NCBI RefSeq assembly: GCF_001424945.1
Contig: NZ_LMCW01000002.1
Span: forward strand, 130 to 64,129
Length of the DNA stretch: 64,000 bases
Reading direction: 5' to 3'
Origin: Rhizobium sp. Root1203
Lineage (GTDB): Bacteria; Pseudomonadota; Alphaproteobacteria; Rhizobiales; Rhizobiaceae
Below the pieces are notes generated by a model, which ran no database searches, was not told the origin of the DNA, and worked only from the letters and a program-made list of their open reading frames with translations. Below, one piece after another: positions 46,320 through 54,059 of this stretch. Within the stretch, counting starts at the first letter, position 1. Each line of letters begins with the position of its first letter. The position numbers and the translations under genes are program-made.

Positions 46320-47126
46320 TCAGAATGTCGGCGGCGTGTTGATCCAGATCAGGATCGTTTCGCCATCGTGCCGGTTGCGCCAGGAGTGGTAGCGGCGGCT
46401 TTCGAAGTACAGCGAATCCCCTGGCCCGAGATCGAAGAACTGGTCGGAATCGAGCACGAGTTCGAGGCGGCCCGAGAGTATGTGCATGAATTCCTCGCCG
46501 TCATGCCGGTAGGCACCTTCGCTGGCGGCACCGGGTGCAAGAACGAACCGATGGCAGTCCATCATGATGCGGCCCTCAGCCAGAAGCTGGACGGTCACCC
46601 CTGGGGTCGTTTCCGGCCATGTGCGCCACTCACCGGCGCGAACGACGGCCGACACGTCGTCCCGCTCTTCGCCCGATAGCCGGGATACGGTCGTGCCGTA
46701 GTATTCTGCAAGATCGTGCAGCGTCTTGAAGCTGACGCCCTGCGAGGTGCGTTCCAGCGTTGAAAGCGTGGAGGAAGTGATGTGCATGTCGCCGGCAACC
46801 TGATCCAGCGTCTTTCCCGCCGCGTGCCGCAGGCTGCGGAGCCGGCGCCCAATATCCGAAACGGCGCTTCCCTCGGGGCTGTCGGTGGGATCCTCGCTTT
46901 CGAGCGCCTCGCGTATTGCCGCGGGATTGAGCCCCCGCTCGACGCGATACCAGGAAATCCGCTGGAGCCTTGCTACGTCGTCCGCACTATATTGCCTGTG
47001 GCCGGTATCGGAGCGGCCAGGGACGACGAGGCCCTGGCTTTCCCAGAGGCGCAGGGTGGAGGGAGAAACACCTGCCAGCCTCGCGGCCTCGGCCACCTTG
47101 TAGCGCACGGGCGCGTCGTTGCTCAT
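46320..47126 (-). CDS. MerR-XRE-cupin three-domain regulator
   Basis: This is 268 residues. An N-terminal MerR-like helix-turn-helix (YKVAEAARLAGVSPSTLRLW then GHRQYSADDVARLQRISWYR, about 7-80) is followed by an XRE/HTH_3 domain (LRSLRHAAGKTLDQVAGDMH then ITSSTLSTLERTSQG, about 95-150) and a C-terminal cupin (HRFVLAPGAASEGAYRHDGE then EEFMHILSGRLELV, about 190-265). Two DNA-binding domains in one chain is unusual. It is divergent from gabT-gabD and is probably their regulator. Confidence 0.85.
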   Translation of the reverse strand: MSNDAPVRYKVAEAARLAGVSPSTLRLWESQGLVVPGRSDTGHRQYSADDVARLQRISWYRVERGLNPAAIREALESEDPTDSPEGSAVSDIGRRLRSLRHAAGKTLDQVAGDMHITSSTLSTLERTSQGVSFKTLHDLAEYYGTTVSRLSGEERDDVSAVVRAGEWRTWPETTPGVTVQLLAEGRIMMDCHRFVLAPGAASEGAYRHDGEEFMHILSGRLELVLDSDQFFDLGPGDSLYFESRRYHSWRNRHDGETILIWINTPPTF

Positions 47127-47180
47127 AAGCCAATGGTTCCTGATTTCGTTTTCCTTTGGGGCTGTCGGCAAGCCTCACCC

Positions 47181-47194
47181 ATGTTCCGGAACAT
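47181..47194. promoter_or_regulatory. Palindrome in the regulator-gabT intergenic region
   Basis: ATGTTCCGGAACAT is a perfect 14-bp palindrome, 55 bp upstream of the regulator start and 130 bp before gabT. ATGTA/TACAT arms (about 47253-47270) and CTTGCA/TGCAAG half-sites lie closer to gabT. Any of these could bind the MerR-XRE-cupin protein. Confidence 0.55.
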
Positions 47195-47326
47195 CGCTGA
47201 AAACCGCGGTGGTTTGAAGCGGAAAATGTCGCTTGCATTCTTGCAGGAAAAATGTAGGAATTTTTTACATCCCTTGCCGAAGTTATGCAAGATAATTAAA
47301 AATTCCCTTCGCTACAGGAGCGCACG

Positions 47327-48607
47327 ATGACCGCGACCACCCTCACAGACCGGAAAAATGCTGCCATCTCGCGCGGCGTCGGCATGACCACGCAGATCTA
47401 CGCAGATCGCGCGGAAAACTCCGAGATCTGGGACAAGGAAGGCCGTCGCTACATCGATTTTGCGGCTGGCATCGCCGTGCTCAACACCGGTCACCGCCAT
47501 CCGCGTGTGATTGCAGCGGTCAAGGACCAGCTCGATCGTTTCACCCATACCTGCCATCAGGTCGTTCCGTACGAGAGCTACGTCCGCCTCGCCGAGCGCC
47601 TGAACGCGCTGACACCCGGCAAGTTCGAGAAGAAGACGATCTTCGTCACGACAGGTGCTGAGGCTGTTGAAAATGCCGTGAAGATTGCGCGCGCGGCGAC
47701 CGGCCGGTCCGCCGTCATTGCTTTTGGCGGAGGCTTCCACGGCCGCACCTTCATGGGAATGGCGCTGACCGGAAAGGTCGTCCCTTACAAGGTCGGCTTC
47801 GGCGCCATGCCGGGCGATGTCTTTCACGTCCCGTTCCCGGTCGACCTCCACGGCGTCACCCCCGACCAGTCTATCGCGGCTTTGAAGAAGCTGTTTGCTG
47901 CAGATGTCGATCCGCAGCGGGTTGCAGCCATCATTATCGAGCCGGTCCAGGGCGAGGGTGGTTTTTATTCAGCGCCTGTCTCCTTCCTGAAGACACTGCG
48001 CGAACTCTGCGATCAGCACGGCATCCTGCTCATAGCCGACGAGGTCCAGACCGGCTTCGCACGCACAGGCAAGATGTTCGCCATGGATCACCATGAGGTG
48101 GCGCCCGATCTGATGACGATGGCCAAGAGCCTCGCCGGAGGCTTCCCGCTCGCAGCCGTCACCGGTCGTGCAGAGGTCATGGACGCACCGGGTCCGGGTG
48201 GCCTTGGCGGCACCTATGGTGGCAATCCTCTCGGCATCGCCGCCGCGCACGCCGTTCTCGACGTGATCAAGGACGAAGATCTCTGCGGGCGTGCAAACCA
48301 GCTTGGCGGCCGGCTCAAGCAGCGCCTGGAATCGTTGCGCGAAAAAGTGCCGGAAATTGTCGATATCCGTGGGCCGGGCTTCATGAACGCCGTCGAGTTC
48401 AACGACAAGACGACGAAGCTGCCAAGCGCCGAATTCGCCAACACGGTCCGCCTGATCGCGCTTGAAAAGGGGCTGATCCTCCTGACCTGCGGCATCCACG
48501 GCAATGTCATCCGTTTCCTCGCGCCGATCACCATTCAGGATGACGTCTTCGGCGAGGCGCTCGACATTCTCGAAGCCTCGATCCTGGAAGCAAGCGCCGC
48601 CAGGTGA
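47327..48607 (+). CDS. gabT: 4-aminobutyrate aminotransferase
   Basis: This 426-residue PLP enzyme converts GABA and 2-oxoglutarate to succinic semialdehyde and glutamate. Class III aminotransferase features include FAAGIAVLNTGHRHPRVIAA, FVTTGAEAVENAVKIARAAT, IIEPVQGEGGFYSAP, LLIADEVQTGFARTGKMFAM and the PLP-lysine in MAKSLAGGFPLAAVTG. ACAGGAG precedes the ATG. gabD follows after 36 bp, giving a complete GABA-to-succinate route. Confidence 0.93.
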   Translation: MTATTLTDRKNAAISRGVGMTTQIYADRAENSEIWDKEGRRYIDFAAGIAVLNTGHRHPRVIAAVKDQLDRFTHTCHQVVPYESYVRLAERLNALTPGKFEKKTIFVTTGAEAVENAVKIARAATGRSAVIAFGGGFHGRTFMGMALTGKVVPYKVGFGAMPGDVFHVPFPVDLHGVTPDQSIAALKKLFAADVDPQRVAAIIIEPVQGEGGFYSAPVSFLKTLRELCDQHGILLIADEVQTGFARTGKMFAMDHHEVAPDLMTMAKSLAGGFPLAAVTGRAEVMDAPGPGGLGGTYGGNPLGIAAAHAVLDVIKDEDLCGRANQLGGRLKQRLESLREKVPEIVDIRGPGFMNAVEFNDKTTKLPSAEFANTVRLIALEKGLILLTCGIHGNVIRFLAPITIQDDVFGEALDILEASILEASAAR

Positions 48608-48643
48608 GCCGTCCCGCCTATCAATGCCTTCGGAGTACATGAC

Positions 48644-50125
48644 ATGGCATTTACGACCGCACTGACCAGACACGTTCCCTTCTCCTCGCCCTTCCTGCGC
48701 GCCGCCGGCTACATCGGCGGCGTCTGGACAGCGGGTGGTGCGACCGGCACATTCGACGTCGTCAACCCGGCAACGGGCGAAGTGCTGGCATCGCTTCCCG
48801 ACATGGGCGCCGCTGAAACCAGGGATGCGATCGACGCTGCCCATGCCGCACAGCCCGCCTGGGCAGCCCGTCCCGCCAAGGAGCGAGCAACCATCCTGCG
48901 CAAGTGGTTCGACCTGATGGTCGCCAACGCCGACGAGCTTGCTGCGATCCTGACCGCAGAAATGGGCAAGCCCTTTGCAGAGGCGCGCGGCGAAATCCTT
49001 TACGCCGCGGCTTACGTCGAGTGGTATGCCGAAGAAGCAAAGCGCATCTACGGCGAAACCATTCCTGCGCCGTCGAACGACAAGCGCATGCTCGTGATAA
49101 AGCAGCCGGTTGGTGTCGTCGGCACGATCACGCCCTGGAATTTTCCGGCGGCGATGATCACGCGCAAGATAGCGCCGGCGCTTGCCGTCGGCTGCACCGT
49201 CGTGTCGAAACCCGCTGAACAGACACCGCTTTCGGCGATTGCGCTGGCTGTCCTTGCGGAACAGGCCGGCATCCCCGCCGGTGTCTTCAATGTCATCGTC
49301 GGCGAAGACGGTCCCGGCATCGGCAAGGAGCTCTGTGGGAACGAGAAGGTTCGCAAGATCAGCTTCACCGGCTCGACGGAAGTCGGCCGCATCCTGATGC
49401 GCCAGTGCGCGGACCAGATCAAGAAGATCAGCCTCGAACTCGGCGGCAATGCACCCTTCATCGTTTTCGACGATGCCGACCTCGATGCTGCCGTCGAAGG
49501 TGCGCTCGCCTCCAAATACCGCAATGCCGGCCAGACCTGCGTCTGCGCCAATCGCCTCTATGTCCAGTCCGGCGTCTACGACGCCTTCGCGGCCAAGCTC
49601 GCCGCGAAGGTCGAGGAAATGTCGGTCGGCGACGGCTTCAAGGCCGGCGTGACGATCGGCCCGCTGATCGACGAGCAAGGCCTTGCCAAGGTTGAGGACC
49701 ACGTGAGGGACGCAGTATCCAAGGGCGCAAAGGTCCTGACCGGCGGCAAGCGGATCGAGGGCGCAGGTACCTTCTTTACGCCGACCGTGCTGACCGGCGT
49801 CACGCGCGGCATGAAGGTGGCACGCGAGGAAACCTTCGGCCCGGTCGCGCCGCTCTTCCGCTTCGACACCGTCGAGGATGTCATCCACCAGGCGAACGAC
49901 ACCGAGTTCGGTCTTGCGGCCTATTTCTTCGCCGGAGATCTGAAAAAGATCTGGCGGGTCGCCGAGGCGCTGGAATACGGAATGGTCGGCATCAATACTG
50001 GCCTGATGTCCACCGAAACGGCGCCGTTCGGTGGCATCAAGCAGTCAGGCCTTGGCCGCGAAGGATCGCGTCATGGCGCCGATGATTACCTCGAGATGAA
50101 ATATCTCTGCATGGGTAGCCTCTGA
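48644..50125 (+). CDS. gabD: Succinate-semialdehyde dehydrogenase
   Basis: This 493-residue NAD(P)-dependent aldehyde dehydrogenase oxidises succinic semialdehyde to succinate. Visible are GTITPWNFPAAMITRKIAPA, the base Glu in LELGGNAPFIVFDDADLDAA and the nucleophile Cys in NAGQTCVCANRLYV. NTGLMSTETAPFGGIKQSGL is typical of GabD rather than other aldehyde dehydrogenases. Transcribed with gabT. Confidence 0.94.
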   Translation: MAFTTALTRHVPFSSPFLRAAGYIGGVWTAGGATGTFDVVNPATGEVLASLPDMGAAETRDAIDAAHAAQPAWAARPAKERATILRKWFDLMVANADELAAILTAEMGKPFAEARGEILYAAAYVEWYAEEAKRIYGETIPAPSNDKRMLVIKQPVGVVGTITPWNFPAAMITRKIAPALAVGCTVVSKPAEQTPLSAIALAVLAEQAGIPAGVFNVIVGEDGPGIGKELCGNEKVRKISFTGSTEVGRILMRQCADQIKKISLELGGNAPFIVFDDADLDAAVEGALASKYRNAGQTCVCANRLYVQSGVYDAFAAKLAAKVEEMSVGDGFKAGVTIGPLIDEQGLAKVEDHVRDAVSKGAKVLTGGKRIEGAGTFFTPTVLTGVTRGMKVAREETFGPVAPLFRFDTVEDVIHQANDTEFGLAAYFFAGDLKKIWRVAEALEYGMVGINTGLMSTETAPFGGIKQSGLGREGSRHGADDYLEMKYLCMGSL

Positions 50126-50157
50126 GAAAGCATAGCAGGTCTTACCTGAACACTCGG

Positions 50158-50196
50158 ATGCGGGATCGCCGGCATTGGCGGTCCCGCATTTCGTTT
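50158..50196 (+). terminator. gabT-gabD terminator
   Basis: A 13-bp stem ATGCGGGATCGCC (50158-50170) / GGCGGTCCCGCAT (50177-50189) with one G-T pair is followed by TTCGTTT. Confidence 0.8.
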
Positions 50197-50217
50197 GGTG
50201 CTTTGTGAAACCTGTTC

Positions 50218-50661
50218 CTAGCCCTGCGGCGCTTCGGCTGCCTGCTGCCAGTCAGGCAATGGAAAGATCCGATCGTAGGCCCAATTGAACACGAACGCGT
50301 AGACCAGGTAGAAAAGGGCGAACGACACGTCCATCATGAAGGCCTCCGCGAGGCTGACGCCGAGGTACCAGGCGATCAGCGGCAAGAGGGCGATGAGCAA
50401 TCCCCCCTCGAACAGAACCGCATGCGCGATACGAATGGCAACCGTCTTCCGCGTGCCGCCTGTCAGGCGCTGCATGACATGATCGAAGCCGAGATTGTAG
50501 AGATAGTTCCAACCGGTCGCGATCGTGGCGCTGGCCACGCCGACGACACCGATATCTGCCATCGGCATGCCGAACGCCAGGGCGCCCAGCGGCGTAATGA
50601 GAGCAAGACCGATGATTTCGAAGCTGATCGCATGACGGATACGGTCTGATGTAGATCGCAT
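50218..50661 (-). CDS. PACE-family efflux transporter
   Basis: This 147-residue four-helix membrane protein has two BTP repeats (DRIRHAISFEIIGLALITPL, then RKTVAIRIAHAVLFEGGLLI). ATIATGWNYLYNLGFDHVMQ and a C-terminal NWAYDRIFPLPD also fit. AceI-like proteins of this family export biocides and polyamines. The Met at 50661 is the family start; the frame extends upstream. Confidence 0.85.
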   Translation of the reverse strand: MRSTSDRIRHAISFEIIGLALITPLGALAFGMPMADIGVVGVASATIATGWNYLYNLGFDHVMQRLTGGTRKTVAIRIAHAVLFEGGLLIALLPLIAWYLGVSLAEAFMMDVSFALFYLVYAFVFNWAYDRIFPLPDWQQAAEAPQG

Positions 50662-50773
50662 GTTCAACCCCCTGTGGGAAAGTCGGGTCGTCCCGAGTTT
50701 ATGCCCATACGGGGGAGGTCGTCCTCGCATCGCTGATATAGTGGCGCCGGGCGCCCGGTGCAAGCCCGGAGGT

Positions 50774-50983
50774 TCAATAGTGCGGCGGACGGGTAGCGGC
50801 GGGCGCCTCCAACGACTGCTCCTCCAGCGAAAGGAAGCGCTCCGTCAGACGGTCGAGCTTCGCACGCGTCTGCTCGACCACCTTCCATTGTTCCGTCAGC
50901 TGATCGGAAAGCTCCTCGATGGCCTTCGCCTGGTGGGCTATGGTTTCCTCGAGTTGTACTATGCGGCTTGTCTCCTCGGACAT
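50774..50983 (-). CDS. slyX: SlyX-family protein
   Basis: This 69-residue coiled-coil protein (RIVQLEETIAHQAKAIEELS then DQLTEQWKVVEQTRAKLDRL) has the usual C-terminal PPHY. The role is unknown. The Met at 50983 gives the family start SEETSRI. It lies upstream of the PACE gene on the same strand and is divergent from uxaC. Confidence 0.88.
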   Translation of the reverse strand: MSEETSRIVQLEETIAHQAKAIEELSDQLTEQWKVVEQTRAKLDRLTERFLSLEEQSLEAPAATRPPHY

Positions 50984-51084
50984 CGGACTCTCCTTGCCGC
51001 CACCGGCCATTCTCGTGCACCTTCAAAAGCGGAAATAGGCCGCGAGGTCAACCATGTCGAGAGGAGTGGAAAAACGATTCGCAA

Positions 51085-51102
51085 GTGAACCGTTTGGTTA
51101 CT
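51085..51102. promoter_or_regulatory. Operator-like site upstream of uxaC
   Basis: GTGAAC-N6-GTTACT, with the core AACCGTTTGGTTACT (51088-51102), differs by one base from the same stretch of the site at 63717-63734. The left arm is degenerate. It lies 62 bp before the uxaC ATG and probably binds the TetR protein encoded at 62987. Confidence 0.6.
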
Positions 51103-51163
51103 AAAACCCCTTGCCGCATCTTTTGTTGTGCGGTAGGGCGGTATGCCTCAGGGAGGAATACTG

Positions 51164-52579
51164 ATGGATGTTGGGAATGGCTTTCTTCATCCGGACCGGC
51201 TCTTTCCAGCCGACCCGACCACGCGGACCATTGCACGCGATCTCTACGAGACCGTGCGTGCCTTGCCGATCGTAAGTCCGCACGGACACACCGAACCTTC
51301 GTGGTTTGGCGACGACAAACCGTTCGAGGATGCGGCATCGTTGTTGGTCGTTCCCGACCACTATCTGTTTCGCATGCTGCACAGCGTCGGTGTCCGGCTC
51401 GATGATCTCGGCGTGCCACGCCTCGACGGCAAACCGGTGGCCGAGGGCCGTGCGATCTGGCGCGTCTTCGCAGCGAATTATCATCTGTTCCGCGGCACCC
51501 CGTCGAGCCTCTGGGTCGATCACGCGATGTCGGCGGTGCTTGGCTGCACCGAGGCGCTGACGCCTGAAAACGCCGATGCACTGTATGATCACATCAACAC
51601 GCAGCTGGCCCTGCCGGAATTCCGGCCGCGTGCGCTGCACAAGCGTTTCGGCATCGAGACGATCGCCACGACCGAAGGCGCGCTCGATCCGCTGGTGCAT
51701 CACCAGAAGATGGCTGAGGACGGTTGGATCGGGCGGGTGCGCACCACCTACCGCCCCGATAGCGTTACCGATCCGGATGCCGTTGGCTTCCGCGACAATC
51801 TCGTTCGCTTCGGCGAGCTGACGAATTCAGACGTAGTGTCATGGGACGGCCTGATCGACGCCCATCGCAAGCGCCGCGCCTATTTCCGCCAATACGGCGC
51901 GACCGCGACCGATCACGGCGTGCCTACCGCCTTTACGGCCGATCTGCCGCTTGGCGAAAGACAGCGTCTGCTCGACAAGGCACACAAGGGTACGTTGAGC
52001 GCTGAAGAAGCCGAGCTGTTCCGCGGCCAGATGCTGACGGAGATGGCCGGCCTGTCTGCCGAAGACGGCATGACGATGCAGATCCATGCCGGCGCGCGCC
52101 GCAACACCGACCGCGAACTCTTCCAGGCGCGCGGCCCGAACATGGGTGCCGATATCCCGACCCGCACGGATTGGGTCGGCGGTCTCGGCGCGATGCTCTC
52201 GAAATACGGCCAGGCGCCGGGCCTGCGCGTCCTGCTCTTCACACTCGACGAGACGACCTATGCCCGCGAACTGGCACCGATGGCCGGCCATTGGCCGTGC
52301 CTGATGATCGGTCCGCCGTGGTGGTTTCACGACAGCCCGGCCGGCATCCGCCGCTATCTCGATCAGGTGGTCGAAACGGCAGGCTTCGCGAACATCGCGG
52401 GCTTCAACGACGACACGCGTGCGCTGCTGTCGATCCCCGCGCGTCACGATGTCTGGCGCCGCGAAGTCTGCGGCTTCCTGGCACAGCTCGTCGCGGAGCA
52501 TCGGATCGCCCGCAAGGATGCCGAGATTGTCGCCGGCGAACTTTCCTATGGCAACGCAAAGAAGGCCTACAAGCTGTGA
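51164..52579 (+). CDS. uxaC: Uronate (glucuronate) isomerase
   Basis: This 471-residue metal-dependent isomerase converts glucuronate to fructuronate, or galacturonate to tagaturonate. The amidohydrolase-like site is visible as the HxH in VSPHGHTEPSWFGDD near residue 40 and the His in MTMQIHAGARRNTDRELF. GGGAGGA lies 7 bp before the ATG at 51164, which is chosen over an in-frame start seven codons upstream. It overlaps uxuB by 4 bp. Confidence 0.93.
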   Translation: MDVGNGFLHPDRLFPADPTTRTIARDLYETVRALPIVSPHGHTEPSWFGDDKPFEDAASLLVVPDHYLFRMLHSVGVRLDDLGVPRLDGKPVAEGRAIWRVFAANYHLFRGTPSSLWVDHAMSAVLGCTEALTPENADALYDHINTQLALPEFRPRALHKRFGIETIATTEGALDPLVHHQKMAEDGWIGRVRTTYRPDSVTDPDAVGFRDNLVRFGELTNSDVVSWDGLIDAHRKRRAYFRQYGATATDHGVPTAFTADLPLGERQRLLDKAHKGTLSAEEAELFRGQMLTEMAGLSAEDGMTMQIHAGARRNTDRELFQARGPNMGADIPTRTDWVGGLGAMLSKYGQAPGLRVLLFTLDETTYARELAPMAGHWPCLMIGPPWWFHDSPAGIRRYLDQVVETAGFANIAGFNDDTRALLSIPARHDVWRREVCGFLAQLVAEHRIARKDAEIVAGELSYGNAKKAYKL

Positions 52580-54030
52580 CGCAACGATTGACGAGCCTGA
52601 CGGGCCTTGCCTCCACCGCAAAGCTTCCCGGTTATGACCGCGAGGCGCTGACCGCCGGTATCCTGCATCTCGGCCCAGGCGCTTTCTTCCGCGCTCATTT
52701 CGCGCCCTTCACCGATGCCGCGCTCTCCGCGGCAGGCGGCGATTGGGGGATCGAGGTGGCGAGCCTGCGTACCGCCGACGTTGCCGATCACCTGAACGAG
52801 CAGAACGGCCTCTATACCGTGCTGGTGCGCGATTCCGCGGGCACGCAGGCCGAGGTCATCGGGCCGATCCTGCGCGCGCACGTGGCGACCCGCAATCCCG
52901 CTGAGCTGCTGCAACGGCTGGAAGATCCGGCAATCAGGATTGTCAGCCTGACCGTCACCGAAAAGGCGTATGGCTTCGACGCCGCCAACGGCGGGCTCGA
53001 CCTCAAGCACGCCGATGTGGCTGCCGACCTTGCCAACCCGCATGCGCCGCGTGGCGTCATCGGCTATCTCGTTGAGGGGCTGTCCCGCCGCCGCGCCAAG
53101 GACATTGCGCCGTTCACGCCGCTCAGTTGCGACAACCTCCCAAGCAACGGGGCAGTTCTAAAGCGTCTGGTCCTCGATTTTGCCGAGCGTGTCGATCCGC
53201 CGCTGCGGCAATGGATAGAACGCAACGTGCCGTTCCCCTCGACCATGGTAGACCGCATTACGCCGGCAAGCACGGACGCGACCTATCGCGATGCCGAGGC
53301 ATTGACCGGCCGGCAGGACCTCGCGGCAATCGAGACCGAACCCTTTACACAATGGGTCATCGAAGATCATTTCGCAAATGGTCGGCCTCGGTGGGAAAAG
53401 GCGGGTGCGCTCATGGTCGAGGATGTCTCGGCCTATGAAAAGATGAAGCTGCGCATGCTGAACGGCGCACATTCGCTTCTCGCCTACCTCGGATACATAG
53501 GTGGCTATGAGTTTATCCGCGACGTGATGGACGATGCCGGGCTGGCAGCGCTTGCGCGCCGCCAGATGAATGCCGCCGCAGCCACGCTCGATCCGCTGCC
53601 AGGCATCGATTTCGATGCCTATGCCGATGAATTGATAGCCCGCTTTGCAAACAAGGCGATTGCCCACCGTACCTACCAGATCGCCATGGACGGTACCCAG
53701 AAACTGCCGCAGCGCCTGCTGGAGCCGGCAACGGAAGCGCTTGCGCATGGCAGCAAGGCAGAGACCTATGCGATCGCCGTCGCCGCGTGGATGCGCTATG
53801 CGATAGGTATCGATCGGAACGGCAAGAGCTTTGAACTGCGCGATCCCCGCGCGGGCGAAATTGCCGCGCTTCTGGCCGACGTGCCGCGCAACGGCGGCGC
53901 CGTCTCGGCGGCGCTCTTCGGCCTGCCCGGGCTTTTCCCGGCAGCGTTGACCGGCAACGCCGGCTGGACGGAGGATGTGGCAAACAAGCTGGAGCTGCTG
54001 ATCCAGGACAACAAGCTCCCGCTGATCTGA
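52576..54030 (+). CDS. uxuB: Mannitol-dehydrogenase-family oxidoreductase, probable fructuronate reductase
   Basis: This 484-residue NAD-dependent long-chain dehydrogenase probably reduces fructuronate to mannonate. The N-terminal GILHLGPGAFFRAHFAPFTD is the family dinucleotide site. The C-terminal substrate domain carries the Lys and Asn in MKLRMLNGAHSLLAYLGYIG, and ERNVPFPSTMVDRITPA is also typical. The GTG start overlaps the uxaC stop (GTGA). Tagaturonate reductase or mannitol dehydrogenase activity cannot be excluded; pairing with uxaC favours uronate use. Confidence 0.85.
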   Translation: MTQRLTSLTGLASTAKLPGYDREALTAGILHLGPGAFFRAHFAPFTDAALSAAGGDWGIEVASLRTADVADHLNEQNGLYTVLVRDSAGTQAEVIGPILRAHVATRNPAELLQRLEDPAIRIVSLTVTEKAYGFDAANGGLDLKHADVAADLANPHAPRGVIGYLVEGLSRRRAKDIAPFTPLSCDNLPSNGAVLKRLVLDFAERVDPPLRQWIERNVPFPSTMVDRITPASTDATYRDAEALTGRQDLAAIETEPFTQWVIEDHFANGRPRWEKAGALMVEDVSAYEKMKLRMLNGAHSLLAYLGYIGGYEFIRDVMDDAGLAALARRQMNAAAATLDPLPGIDFDAYADELIARFANKAIAHRTYQIAMDGTQKLPQRLLEPATEALAHGSKAETYAIAVAAWMRYAIGIDRNGKSFELRDPRAGEIAALLADVPRNGGAVSAALFGLPGLFPAALTGNAGWTEDVANKLELLIQDNKLPLI

Positions 54031-54059
54031 GGTTGGCGGGGAGCAGGGTATCCCCGTCC

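Noticed and set aside
47969..49888. A 639-codon minus-strand open frame
   Set aside because: It is antisense to gabT and gabD, spans their junction and shows no recognisable domain.
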